Positions 31,540 through 43,969 of a DNA stretch of 64,000 nucleotides are shown piece by piece (the stretch's first letter is position 1; each line of letters starts with the position of its first letter). A program made the translations under genes and the position numbers. The DNA is from Setaria digitata (Eukaryota; Nematoda; Chromadorea; Rhabditida; Setariidae). The notes under the pieces are model-generated. The model saw only the letters and a list, made by a program, of their open reading frames with translations, was not told the origin of the DNA and did not search any database. Where the stretch lies: NCBI GenBank assembly GCA_003640385.1, contig RCAB01000032.1, positions 186,001 to 250,000 of the forward strand. The letters are read 5' to 3'.

Positions 31540-33849
31540 TTACACGTGATAGGCACAAATGAATCCTTGGTTTTGTACATGATTCTTGTTATGCATGAAG
31601 TTCGTCTGTGAATTATTAAAGTCACGCCATAAGCCACCTGTAATTTGTTTTTAATTTTAAGTCTCATAAAGGTATAAAATAATTGGATGAGTTTAAGCTT
31701 TGTGAATATTACAGTAATATCAGAAGTGTTTTATTGATACAGTAAGGAATGACAATATGCTGTCATTTACTATTGCTCGGTGCTAACCAGGCTGATATTA
31801 ACTGAGATGTTGTAGAAAATGACAGGAAAAGGCAAATTGGCCAAATTCAGATGTTGCTTCAAGATCTGACCTGCATTGTGCAAAACTAACAATTAGAAAT
31901 GACAACGTTCGAACTGATGCGTCGGGGATTGTCCCAGTCTTTTGCAAAAATCTTTGTCCCATCTGACCAGGTATGATTTTCATGTGGCTCATTTAAATAA
32001 GCCAAAAGTCGCTGTCCTTGTTCTTCCAGGTGCGTGTATGCTTTTTCATCATATGGATGCCATCGCCAGTCAAAATCCTTTCTGAAGAATTCAAAATTTT
32101 TTATAACTGTTTAGCCACTTGGATTCCTATCTGATATTATACTTATGCTTTCGGAAGTACAAAACTAGTTTCCTTTCATGAGCTGAAACTAGAACTTTTG
32201 TTACTATTCAGTTAATGTGCATTGTAACATGATGATTTGCTCAAACATTGATTCTTAAGTAGGAGCAATTCAAGCTATCAATTTCAGTTCAACAACTTGT
32301 CAGTTTTATTGTTATTAGTTATTAAAAAGCTAACTTGAGAGCAAATTAGAAATTTTATGTGATATAAAATCATATTAAAAGTTAATTTGTCCATATCTCG
32401 CTAAAAACAGGAACAGTATTACTTGACGGTAAAAACAATAAAGCAGTGCTAAAATGTAATCAGTAGTGACAAACCTTTGCAGGCCGATATAATAGTAATA
32501 AGTGTTTTCGTCTGTCGAATGACAACCTAGATTTTGCTGACCTTTCAGTACTTTGACTGAAAAAGCACCAATACATGAAGCCATTAATCACTTCGTATAA
32601 AATTATATAAAATTAGTTTCATCACCGGGATTTGTTTCATATCATCAGAAACAGTAACAGCTTAAAAGTGGTTTACATAACTGCACTGAAACCAAAAATA
32701 GGTACCATAAAGGAACATGTTGATGCTTTGGTTAGGCACCCGAACGAGACTTGCTGTATTCCTTTCTTTTCGACATGGATCACCAGTTGTTTTATCGGCA
32801 ATGTCAATTGAATTTTGGGGCGAATTGATTGTGAACTGAAATTGTGTCAATGGGCCTTAAATCATTCGGCGATTTGTCAGGTGCAACAGGTAGATTGCTT
32901 TTACCTTTTGCTACGTTTCAGTTAGATCAATCAATTACCAAGCATCACTTTTTATTCATTTAATATTAGCTCAGTTAGCCCCATTTGTTTCTTGGCACTC
33001 TATTTTTTTTTGCGTATTCAGTTCCTATTCTTCAACAGATCATAGAAAATGATTTTATTTCTACAATAATTCCTTTCAGAAGTTATATTAATTATTTAGT
33101 ATCATGTTGCCACAATTAAAAAAAAAAAGAATAAGAAATAAACATATTCAAAAACCAACTGCTTTATAACAAAACTGATTAAATCCCTCGAAAAATGGCG
33201 TCCATCCATCATCGCAATTTGCTGATTCTAAATCCAAAAAAAAAAAAAGATTTGCTTGATTTTATTTTACTCCAAAAAAAAAAAAAAAAAAACAGGGAAC
33301 AAGAATCATTTCCAACTTGGAAAGATGTTCAGTAACACTGCTTTAAAAAATTGATTGTGGAATCAAATATTTAATTTTCAACATAATTAAAAAAAAAAAA
33401 AAGCAAAATTGTTCACAAATTTCTTGCAAGATTTTTTTTTTTTTTTAGACTATTGAAATATTTATACCTGAAAAAATTGCAAGCTTCATGAATAGTACTT
33501 TAATATACTATTTTAAATCTGTCACTACCGCTGACTAACAAAAATTTAAGAATCGGAAGAACTCCACATTTCTTATAAGCCTGTATTAGGATTCTTAAAC
33601 AGTATTATTGATTTTCATTTATTTTGATATCTCTTATCAGCTGATATTAAGATATACTAAATCAATTATGGCAATCAATTTGATTCGCGTAATTGATCAG
33701 ATCTAAGCCAAAAGGTTAATTCCAAATAATATACGTCTTTTCTGGGAGATACTTAATCGACAGAATCGGCCATCAGGACCATCGGCCATAACACCAAAAT
33801 AAACTGCAGTGCAAAATTCCTCATAAACAGTATTGTGTGGAAATATTTC
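31540..33849 (-). CDS. C-type lectin-domain protein (5' end missing)
   Basis: The gene is built only of short exons that join in phase, 5' to 3': 33849-33753, 33221-33160, 32835-32706, 32556-32475, 32081-31891, 31637-31540. The 219 residues recovered form one C-type lectin domain: NCDDGWTPF with QFCYKA opens it; GDPCRKERNTASLVRVPNQ matches the conserved ASL segment; YYYYIGLQR, then TWSDGTKIFAKDWDNPRR is the WSDGT/W core; VVISNC plus GLWRDFN and GFICAYHV close it. Between IGLQR and WSDGT lies an insert of roughly 35 residues beginning KDFDWRWHPYDEKAY, longer than usual. The upstream part (TVYEEFCTAVYFGVMADGP) precedes the domain. No QPD or EPN motif is obvious, so sugar binding is unclear. The first exon and any signal peptide were not found above 33850. 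Confidence 0.85.
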
Positions 33850-35238
33850 CTACAATATATTTATTCAAAAATAAGTATCAAAAACTTCAAGAAGGAAATT
33901 TTTAATTATTTTTTTTTAAGAACTTTTTAAGTGGGAAGAATGCAGATTCCGTTGCATGCATGCATCACAGAAGCAGAGTAGGAAGATTCTAAACTCTGTA
34001 CTGCTTTCATATAAAGATATTAATTAATAGGTTTTTTATAGATGGAGGGAGTTTTCAGTAAGATAAAGGATTTTTCGAGATTTTCATTTCTTCATTAAAA
34101 GATTCATTGCGAGACATTGTTTTATTACAAGAATAATCTATTGATGATCCAGAAGCAGTTAAAGAAATACCGGAGGCAATTTGCAGCAATCGGTACCTTT
34201 GCTATCTTTTGCTGGTATTGATGGTGGGATGCAAAAGAAATTTTCTTAAAATGCACTTAATTAAGTCCCCCTTTCATACACTTCGAAGTCTTCATCAATA
34301 TTTATTTGATTAAAATTTAATTTTATTCTTACCACTTATTGAAGGAAATACTAAAGCTTATCTGTACATCAATCATTATGGTATTCTTCTTAAATTTTAA
34401 AAAAATCTTTCAATTTTTCAGCATCTTATTTTCACTTATTGCTTATTGAACAGAAAACCTGCGAAATGAAAATTTGCCAGCAAATAAAGTATGAAAAAAA
34501 GGAACAGTTGCATGCTACGCTTCAAAAATCTGAAATGACCGAACTGTTCAATTTTATAGAAGTTCGAAAAATTTGTTTAGGTATGCTAAAATCTGATATT
34601 ATGCAGAAATGAGACATCGAAATCGCACATTAAAATGAGAACTGATATTTTTTTTTCACCTTTTAAGTTGCGTACAATACTGCACTTTTTTTACTATGAT
34701 TGTTTAGTTTCTTGAAAGTTCTATGACTTTATGGAATTCTGGACTCCACTAAATCTGTAATCTAGAAATTCTCGCACTCGAAACTACTTTTTCAATAGCG
34801 AGTAGACTATACTTAAAGTTCTTTTATCATAGCATAATCTAATCTAAATTGCGAGTTTCTCATATATTGCATTGGAAATAGAAAATTGGAGTCCAATAAA
34901 ACAGCAAATAAATTAGTTAAAACACATTTCTTGAATGCTTAATTATGATTGTAAATTGTTTTTTGGCAACTGTTCTTGATCATTCGAGAGCTTTGCATTA
35001 TTAAATTATTAGATACATGAAGTGCTGCTCTATTGCAATGGGTAAAAATTATGCAAATCGTACTGTAACTTCTCAATTTTCCTAATGAGAAATCGCTGAA
35101 TAAATGTGAATTTTTACACATTTAATGTTGCAGTTTAATTTTTACTGAATTAAAACCAAAAAATGTTTCCTGATAAAAGCCATTCATTCTTCTTTTTATG
35201 CTCTTAATCATGAAATTCGTCACTCAATGGTACTGATC
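33850..35238. other. Spacer, possibly with 5' exons of the lectin gene
   Basis: This stretch should contain the missing first exon or exons of the minus-strand lectin gene. A minus-strand ATG near 34373 with a strong GTAAGA donor, and one near 34016, were considered but neither joins in phase. A weak plus-strand two-exon frame is listed separately. Otherwise it is AT-rich with poly-T runs. Confidence 0.35.
34144..34612 (+). CDS. Candidate two-exon small protein (weak)
   Basis: Exon 34144-34192 starts MIQKQLKKYRRQFAAI and has a GTACCT donor; exon 34422-34612 follows TTTTCAG in the right phase and is open to TGA. The second exon is lysine- and glutamate-rich with four Cys (motifs KTCEMKICQQIKYEKKEQ and TELFNFIEVRKICLG). 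No family is recognised. It overlaps the region where the 5' end of the opposite-strand lectin gene should lie, so it may be a chance frame. Confidence 0.25.
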
Positions 35239-36431
35239 TTAACTGATATGACGCAAAGTGTTGGGTAATGTTTGAAGAGAGTTCGAATCATCTTTGTAAA
35301 AATCATTATTATCTTCTTCCAACTGATGCTGTTGCCATTTTTCGTACGGAAATGGTCCAACTTTACCAATGCCAACATAATGTGCTGATGGAGGATTAAA
35401 TTCGGCAAAGTTTGGACCTACAATAATGTATAGGAGGAATATATCGACGAAGTGTTAATTACTTACTAAACTATTTCACCATGTTGAAAAATATACACTA
35501 TCGATTGACTGCTCCATCAAAGGTTCCGATCTAATTGTAGCATTTTTTCCAACAAAAAAAAATATATATATATATATATGTATAAAAATGCTATTAGGTA
35601 ACCTTTATTTTGTATGCCCTCTGGTAGAAATGATCTTTTATTGTAATATCCACCGATTCGACGTTTAATGTAAATTCCGCCGGGAAAAGGTATAAAACTT
35701 CTTTTCCCATACATTCCACCCATTAGAGGCATCAGCGCTAGAAAAAAGTTTGATGCATGAGTCAAAAAAAAAGAAAAAAAGTATCATCATGTTTAGATTT
35801 TTATGAATATATGAGGTTAAAAGAAGTGAATTACTTAGATCAATTTCTTTGATAATTTAAATAATTGAATCAATAAGTCGATGATTTCAACTTCATATTA
35901 TTTTATTTAATTAGTCTATCTTGCATATTTTGAAAAGTACAGAAATAATGAACGCATTATCTAACATAGCAATTTGTAAGACAGTAGGCTCATTTTTAAT
36001 TCAACGTAAAGCATTTGACACGTACCGTAATTTACCCGCTTGCCGTATAAATTGTTGGAAAGTAGTAATGAAGGTTCAGTTTTCTCAGTTTCGTCGAATT
36101 CATTTTGATTTTCCTTTTCAAGAACTGTCAAAAATAACTTTTGTCGTAAAAAGGTTATTGCATAAACTTGTTACCTAATATTACTCAATTTGCTATAAAA
36201 CGGCCAAGAAGCTATGTAATTGCAGATTTGGCTTTAGCACTTAAAAAAAAAAAATTTACTATGTATAAAATTCTTTGCCACTTGAAAAATCCCTGGTGAT
36301 GTAAAAAAGTTTGTCATAATTTAAGATTCAGATTAAATGCTGAAATGTATTATTGACTAACCTTCGTTTGCAGAAGCAATTTTGCTAATTACAATGATAT
36401 AAACTATAAATTCCGTCAAAATTGCAACCAT
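35239..36431 (-). CDS. Neuropeptide-like secreted precursor
   Basis: Three minus-strand exons join in phase, 36431-36362, 35737-35603 and 35417-35239, giving 127 residues. The N-terminus MVAILTEFIVYIIVISKIASA is a clear signal peptide. The second exon holds three dibasic KR sites: the first follows LMPLMGGMYG, where the Gly before KR predicts an amidated tyrosine; the second follows SFIPFPGGIYI; the third follows RIGGYYN. After the last KR comes SFLPEGIQNKGPNFAEFN and a longer spacer with VGIGKVGPFPYEKW and an acidic stretch. Two peptides share a GG(M/I)Y core and two begin with SF. This layout is that of a neuropeptide-like (NLP) precursor cleaved by proprotein convertase. I do not recognise the peptide family. 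The acceptor-like CATACAG lies just upstream of the ATG. Confidence 0.75.
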
Positions 36432-39400
36432 TACAATACTGTATGACACGGTGAGCTTTCGGTGATAAATAAAAGAAGAAAGCTGCAATAAAAATTAGCA
36501 TTTTTCCTGCACTTCCAATGTAGAAAATTGGAAATCAAAATAAATAAATAAATAAATAATTTAGTTAACAATTAAGCGTGCACATATCTGATCAGAATCT
36601 ACCAAAGAATATTTTTGTAATTTTTTTTTTTTAATCTGAATGGATTTGTGGTGCATTTTTGTATTCTTCAGATTGCAAAATCTTACAAAACCCGTTTCTT
36701 ATTTTTTAAATTTTAATATGGAATATAAAAAAGAAAAATTAGTTTACACTCTTTTGTAAGCCAATGAATCCAACCAAGCAAATATAATATGTATGACTGA
36801 AGTTTCAACAATTTTTTTTTTTTTTTTTGGGAGGAGAGGGGAGGAAGTTTAAGAAGAGTTGATGTAGTGAGAAAAGGCAACAAGAAATCAGATTTGCTTG
36901 ATGACGAAAAATGATGAAAATCGTTTTCAGAAAAATGCTTTTAAAATTTTTTAAATTTAGCTATTTAGCGAGCGCGAAAAAAGTTTTCATATCTCCTTAC
37001 AAACTCATTCATATTAAAAAAAAAAAATATTACTGACTAAAAATTTGGCTTGAGATAATATGTGGTAGACTAGCTAGTTATTCAGAATAAAACACCAATT
37101 ATTTCAAGCATCAATTGTGAATCTTGTAAAAAAAAAAAAAAAAAAAAACTATTTAGATCATTACGAGAAAAGTATTTGATGATGATGATAAAGGCTAACA
37201 GTTTGATTCTCTATAATGAGCAGTGTGTTTCAAATTCAAATTTCTGATAATTTTATCAAGAATTTGAAACACACACCAAATGAAAACGAATTTACTTCTT
37301 GACTGTTTCAGTCTCACTTTAGACAAATTTCATATTAAAGCGTTTTTTTTTTTCGCTATTATAAGTAATAATAGGTTTAAAATTTTTAGAAAAAAAAAAG
37401 AAGGTAGAAGTGAAGAAATAAGGAGAAATATAATAAACAAAAGATGGAAATAAAGATCTGAAGCAGCAAATTATTCACTTATCGTCAGGATTAATTAGAA
37501 AAAAATATTTCTTTTTTTTTTTTTTTTGAATGAATTCTAAGATTTAAGTGTTTGAAATAAATAGTAAGAAAGAAGCGAAATGGATAGAATGAAAAGCCTT
37601 TATTAGGAAAGGAAAGGAAAGAAATTAAAAGCGTTTGCTAGGAAAGATAAATGATGTAATATCTTGATACTCAAGGTTATCCGTTAGAAATCATGATAAA
37701 CAAAATTTGTCCATGAGGAATAAGTCTTTATCAGGGAGAAATCGTATGCCAAATATGATCGGTTTTTCATCTAGTTTCAGCTTTTCTTGCATTCATATTC
37801 ATCATTTTTCATTTCGTTTTAAACAGGCAATAAATAATTAGTGTATGTCTTTTAGTCTGCTAAATTTTTGAGCATTAGTAAAAGTAATTTAAAAAAAATG
37901 AATTTGTCATGAAAAGCATTTTTAGTTCTGTTTTTTTTTTAGCGTGAATAGGCGATTTCGATAAGACTTGAAAAAATGATAAATTGAATAGTTTAGGTCA
38001 GTTTAGCAGTTACTCTGTTTTACTTTCAATTCAAATTTTTTCTCAGTTAGTAAAAGCAATTTAAAAAGTAATTTTTGAGGAATACTATGTCATTAAATTA
38101 TAAATCATACCTTTGCTTAATGCAGTCTTGGCAACTTTCTTTAGCTTTCATTATTTTACTTTTGTTGTTTTGAATCGAAAGATCTCTTTCAGATTTTCAT
38201 TCAATATTTTTTAATTCCAAAATTCACTTTTTAGTAATTCGAATTGTTATTACAGAAGGGTTGTTGCAGTATTCAATTTCTAGACTACAATTGCACACCG
38301 AAGCGATCCTGATGGCAGAGCTAACGATGCTATCAGCTCAACAAATCTCTTTCATCACTTAGATTAAAGTTGGATTAAAGGAGTGAGCTCCCAAATCACT
38401 GTTAGAAAAAACATTCATTAGATCGAAAATATATAGGTTGTATTGCGTTATAATGCTAGACATTATTAATTACGAAAGTTTTTTGAATTAAACTACTGAT
38501 AGCACTGGAAGCTAAAAATTCATTATTAAAAAAGTTGCGGTTTTTCCCAACAAACCGATAGTTAAAAAAAAAAAAAAAAAAATTAAAAGAAGGTAAATTG
38601 GTGAGATAGCTGACTGAAAAGAATGATCAAATATATTTCATGACTAGTGAATGAGTGTGCTTTGTGTAAAGTTTAGAAGTTTTAATAAGCAAGCTTGATA
38701 AGAAACAATATTTTAAAAGAATTGCTATGGATTAATTTAAAAGACTAATAAGATTACAAACTCTATCTAAGAAATAGAATACACTTTAGCTACAAGTATC
38801 TCCTTACCGACAGACTTGCAAAAATGAACTTTTATCGGTGAGACTGAAATACAAGAAGCTTGACAAGAGATGATTGCTTTTGAAGCTCCTAGTGGAATCT
38901 GATCAGTGTTATCACTGTGACAGTGTGGATTTTACATATAGTAAATAATACTATAATTTATTATTCATTATCATTAAACTCTTCAAATCTATTTTTCTAA
39001 TTAGAAATGACGAGAGTTCTCTTGTTTCCGGGTAATAGTAACAATAACATGAGTTATGACTAATTGGTAATGTGTATAGTTAATTTAAAGTTGTCATTTC
39101 AGCTAACATGATATCAACCCATTCACTTTAATAAAACAATATTTTGATCTAAAGGACAGTCAGTATTCAAATATTAGTTAGCAGATCTTAATAATAAGCG
39201 CAGAGATGGCTAAGTGAAGTTCCTTTTTTTCTTTTTTTACTACAAAAGTCAAGTTTCACAAATAAATTAATGATATTCAAGGTGATAGAATTGCATTATG
39301 GTAGAAACTTATACTTAAAGAAATTTTAGAATATTGCCAATCCTGAATCAATATTATTTTATGAATTGAAATTGCTTAGTAAATTATTCGCCTAATGATA

Positions 39401-39954
39401 ACACTAATAAAAGTGATAACAGCTAAATGTTAAAAGTATTATCATAGTTTCGAAAAAAAAAAAAACAAAATATTTAAAACAAGTCATTCTCGGGATCAAC
39501 GTTTTATGGTTTTAAAACATACTACATAAGATGCGCTAAATCAGAAAATCTTTGGTCTCGTTAATGGCCCAATCATCATTTTTGATAATACTGATAATGA
39601 TAATATCACTGAGAGAATGCGAGGATTTTACGCAAGATATTGCATTTCTGAAGTAAAAGAAATGCTCTATAAAATATTTCAAATCAGAGTGCATTTTATT
39701 CTATTCAGCAATGAAAAATAAGTAGTTAAAAGAATTCTGAGCCTGTATCAAATGGTGTGATCATAAGATAGGGGAAGTGAAAAGAAGGGTATGGAATCAA
39801 GGGATTTTATTTAGCTAATTTAAATTAGGAAGTTTGCTTCGTTTTCGAAATTAACTCCAGCAAATCTAAGATAAAATTTCCTCCGCCTTTAAAAAAAAAA
39901 AAAAAAAAAAGAAAAAAAAAACTCATTTAGGAAAACCTACGCAAAAGCTCACAC

Positions 39955-39977
39955 ATATATATATATATATATATATA
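39955..39977. repeat. (TA)n microsatellite
   Basis: About eleven consecutive TA units are visible in the gene-poor stretch, directly after an A-rich region. Length is likely variable. Confidence 0.85.
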
Positions 39978-41569
39978 TTTTTACATAACCCCCAAGGAAA
40001 TCTTTTTCTTTAAAAGCTATCTGCTAGTGAAGTAAATAATTGTCTTTTCCAGTTTTCAGTTAATAAATAATTTCAAAGAATATTTGGTTGCTGAATGGAA
40101 ATTTATTTGCTTCAGGTGCCCTTTGCAATTAATCCAATTATGAGATTGATGAAGAAGTGTAGATGGAATGAGGTAAAAAAAAGCTTGTCTAAATCATCCA
40201 GTGATCTTATGAAACTTACATTAAATTATTCTACGTACACGAGACACTGGCTTAAGTGAGTCTTGCGAAAGGATCAAAACTTGAATACTAATCAGTATTT
40301 CAGCACTCGTTAAACCAGATAGTGAATGTTTCTGTCTGAAAATGCGCTTGGAAGCAGTCCTTTGGGATGGCAGGAAAGTATTGTTATCCTAATAAGAACA
40401 TCTGAGAGAAATTTGATCTCGTCTTCGATTTAATGAAAATGAAGTGAAACAAGTTGGACGTGATTGCCACTTGTCGATTTTCAGTCGTCAGAGCACGACG
40501 GATCAACTAATTTATCTTTAAAAAAAAAAAAAAAAAGAAAAAAAACAAAGTGATTTAAAAGGAACAGTTCTTGAAAATCCTTTAGAACACTGTAGCAATA
40601 TGATAATGTTATGTTCAATTATAAGCAATTCAGGCTAAACAGATAGATTTGATTAGTTCAGTTTTCATTTATGGAACTTATTAATTTTGCTACTAAGCAG
40701 ATGATTGACTCGAAGTGTCTGCTGTGATTGCTTCAGTTAATGGCATTTACCTTTCAGGATGCATTTTTCAAAATTTTGTTTAGCCGTAAACTTGAAAAAT
40801 AAATACATCATAATATTCGCACCATTTTGAAATGTTAATCGCTCTAAAAACATTTATACCTTCACTTTTAGCTTTTAGTTTCATTAACTTTGATTTTCTA
40901 GCTCTTTTTTTTTTTTTTTTTTGCTAGTTTATACAGTATACTCGATATATTGAAATAGTATTGTGAATTCTGAAGCAAGAGCAATCAAGGTACGACATAT
41001 TTCTTATGCTTAATTCATTCAATTAACAAAAATTTAACTCCCTACTTCTCACTAGACTTTCTACCATCACCAACTGTAAACTAATATTTACAATCTTAAT
41101 CAAACTAAAATTTCATCTTTGTCTGCTTGCGCATGCAATCTTCTTTATGCTTGCTCAAATTATCACTTTATCAATTCCTCCAGATTTATGAGAGATTTTG
41201 TGGTATATGACTGGATGGATTTCTAATGAATTTGTAACAATTATGAAGAAAATCAGTTCACGAAAAAAGAACAGCCTTTCTATTTACTTGCATAGTTTGG
41301 AAGTATTTATTAAATCAATTTAGTTGCAGCTTTTTTAATTATATCTATATTAATGATGCTAATGACACTCACGCCCAATTGCTAATGTTTTTTAGGTAGA
41401 GATGGAAGAAAGAATCTTGAATATTTTCATCATTACTGATATAATTTGGTACTAAAAAAACAAAAGAAAAAAAAATCATTATTACATTAATAGCTCTCAT
41501 TTTCATTATTTTTTATTTTCTTGACGATAGTATTATTTATTTATTGTAATGTTTAGAGTATCAGAAGCA

Positions 41570-41571
<2 letters not shown>

Positions 41572-41600
<29 letters not shown>
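41572..41600 (+). repeat. (CT)n microsatellite
   Basis: About fourteen uninterrupted CT units. It is the only long dinucleotide repeat of this type in the window. Confidence 0.9.
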
Positions 41601-41604
<4 letters not shown>

Positions 41605-42048
41605 TCGTCCATTTCAACTGGTATTTTCTAATATATTAATTTCTGTATAATGCACAAATCCGTCTAATTTATGGCTTCAGATTTTCTCACTTACTATTCA
41701 ATCGAGGACAATTGAAACTTAAACTTTCAATAGTGAATTTGATGTGTTTTTTTTTTCCTTTTCTTTTCTTACGACACTAGTTGAAGTAGTGGTTACAAGT
41801 TGATAATGTCTTTTATTGCACCTTTCATTTTTCCATGAGTTTTGGTCAAAAAGAAAGTAAAATAGTCTAGAGAACTTTTTCTTCAATGTTTGTGAAAATT
41901 CGAAGATTTGCTGGAAGAAGAATTCTAGGCGTACAAAAGTTGATTATTTACAAGCACAATTATTACCCTTATAGAAGAACATTATAGTTTATAGTGACCG
42001 AGAGGACTAAACAATCCAATTAATTCTTTAGTGACCGTTTTCTTTCTT

Positions 42049-42214
42049 CAAAATACCATTCCTTCTAAACATAGAATTTTTTTTTTTTTTGTTTCTTTGA
42101 TGAGTTTAATGGTTTTTTCAGTCAGTCTAGAANAAAATACCATTCCTTCTAAACATAGAATTTTTTTTTTTTGTTTCTTTGATGAGTTTAATGGTTTTTT
42201 CAGTCAGTCTAGAA
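42049..42214 (+). repeat. Tandem direct repeat of about 83 bases split by an N
   Basis: The block starting AAATACCATTCCTTCTAAAC and ending CAGTCTAGAA occurs twice in a row, with a single N at 42133 between the copies. The copies are the same except for the length of a T run. The N exactly at the joint suggests that two contig ends with the same sequence were placed side by side, so the duplication is probably an assembly artefact. Confidence 0.85.
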
Positions 42215-42304
42215 AAATCGAATCAGCAATAACAAATCATAAATACTTTCTCTTACTAAGTTTTCTGCTCATTAAATTGGCCATAAAGAGAGTTTCAATC
42301 ATGT

Positions 42305-42377
42305 GGTCCAGTGGTGTAGTGGTTATCACATCTGCTTTACACGCAGAAGGTCGGCGGTTCGATCCCGCCCTGGATCA
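42305..42377 (+). tRNA. trnV-UAC: tRNA-Val (anticodon UAC)
   Basis: A complete cloverleaf can be folded. The acceptor stem pairs GGTCCAG with CTGGATC, followed by discriminator A. The D arm contains the A box (GTGTAGTGGTTATCAC). The anticodon stem TCTGC/GCAGA encloses the loop TTTACAC, with anticodon TAC at 42338-42340. The T arm GGCGG-TTCGATC-CCGCC forms the B box. There is no intron. The T runs needed for RNA polymerase III termination are not immediate; A-rich DNA follows from 42460. It stands alone in a gene-poor area. Confidence 0.95.
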
Positions 42378-43969
42378 CCTAGTGTATGGTGGAGATGCAA
42401 GGCTTTTGTATTTGGTCGTCCTCTCTCTCTGTGTCTGGTTTGCAGACTGAAAATGCGGGGAAAAAAAAAGGAAGGCAGAGAAAAAAACCTTCTGCCAACA
42501 ACGACGGTTTGTTTACTTATGATGCCGTCTGGCCTGTTAGAATCAGGTAGAGAGTTAGTACTTACTACTCTAATTATTGTGCATTATCTTTAATTTAATT
42601 AATTATTACCTTCGTACCTTTAATTACAACAATACTATTTTAATTGTAAAACAGAACTGTCATAGAATATACACCGGGCGGCTATTTCATCCCTCCAGGA
42701 AAATGGGAAAAAAAATGCCTGCACTTCAATCCTCATGTATGAAAACATCTAAAACACTTAAATTAACTCAATTTAATTTACCAAGTTTGCATGCAATCAG
42801 TGTAAAACGCTGCGAAGATGTTGCAAGGAAGTTTGTTAAATACTATTTGGAAGGAAATATTGTGCAGTAGCTGAATGTATTAACAGCAAATAATATTATG
42901 AAAAATGAGAGTGAGAGAGTTATCTCGAAGGACAAAATGCTGAAAAAATGCAACGGGAGAAATGAACAGTTCCAAAGTGTCAAAAAAGAAATGCGCTAGC
43001 AAGCTTATTTAATAGCCGGGTGAAAAGTTCGATTTGGAAAAGTGTTAGGCATACGGAATGATTTACGAAGAACACGGCATATCGGATTGCTTATTAAGAT
43101 GCCTGCAAAAATTTCAGAGATGCTGACAGATGTGAAATTTAGCAACGTTTAATGGTCTCATGTTATTAAATATACTGTATATAGACTCGGGAATGCTTTC
43201 TACGGAATTTACCTTTTTGGCAGAAAATTTTTATTTAATGTATAAATCCTCGTGATAACAGTTAGTTTTTTTTTCTTTTTTTGAATAGCTAAATATATTT
43301 TTTAATATGGATGAGACAGTCACCAAAATACAATCAATTTAATCTTCAGCAACACAAGAAGAAAGTGTAAACGTACAAGATTAACAGAAAGCAAGTGCTT
43401 ATGAATGAGAAAGACTCATAAAGAGTCAGATAAAGAGAGCTGGTAGCATAATAGATGAGGCCTGTTTTTCATTTGATAATTCATTAACAATAAAAAAAAA
43501 AAAGTTTTTTAGAAACAAAAATGTTTTATTTTCTTTACTGTTTTGATTAATTCTTTACCGTTCTGATTAAGAAGACCCAGAGAGAAAAACACGACTAAAT
43601 GATTTTTGAAAGTTACAACGAAATTATAAAGTTCGGCGTATTCAGCCAAGTAAATAACTTGATAATTTTATGAGAATATGAAATGAACAAAGAATGGAAA
43701 CCATAAACTTCTGTGGTCAAATCTATACAACTGATATATGATTATCCACAAAGTGCTTATAAAAAAAAATATATATATATACATATATATGCTTCGCTCA
43801 GTAGAATTTCCCACTAAATTTCGTTTTTAACTTAAAAAAAAAAAAAAAATCAAATTGGCAAATCATTTTGGACCGAATGTCAAAACACGTTCATCAAGCA
43901 TTAAGCTAAAAGGAAAAAATGGAAATTCTTTGTGAGTTAAAAGCACCTGCAAATTGCAGTGAGTAGATA
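42378..43969. other. Spacer downstream of tRNA-Val
   Basis: About 1.6 kb without a supported gene. An open frame at about 42577-42870 shows lysine-rich sequence without a domain. An (AT)-rich tract lies at 43769-43790. This stretch includes the 3' flank of the BED-finger gene. Confidence 0.4.

Larger units (their letters stand above)
36432..42304. other. Large gene-poor AT-rich stretch
   Basis: Nearly 5.9 kb without a gene I can support. It contains many poly-A and poly-T runs of 12 to 20 bases, a (TA)n tract at 39955-39977, a (CT)n tract at 41572-41600, a small AGGAA-type tract near 37606-37620, and the duplicated block at its right end. Short exon-like pieces exist (for example plus strand near 38255-38360), but none could be chained. 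It may hold regulatory DNA of the neuropeptide-like gene or an unrecognised RNA. Confidence 0.4.

Noticed and set aside
38250..38360. Plus-strand exon-like segment ending in TAG with codons AILMAELTMLSAQQ
   Set aside because: The acceptor is fair and the frame open for about 35 codons, but no upstream exon or family could be found.
42031..42450. 139-codon frame crossing the N and the tRNA
   Set aside because: It runs over the assembly N, a poly-T run and the complete tRNA-Val, so it is not a protein gene.
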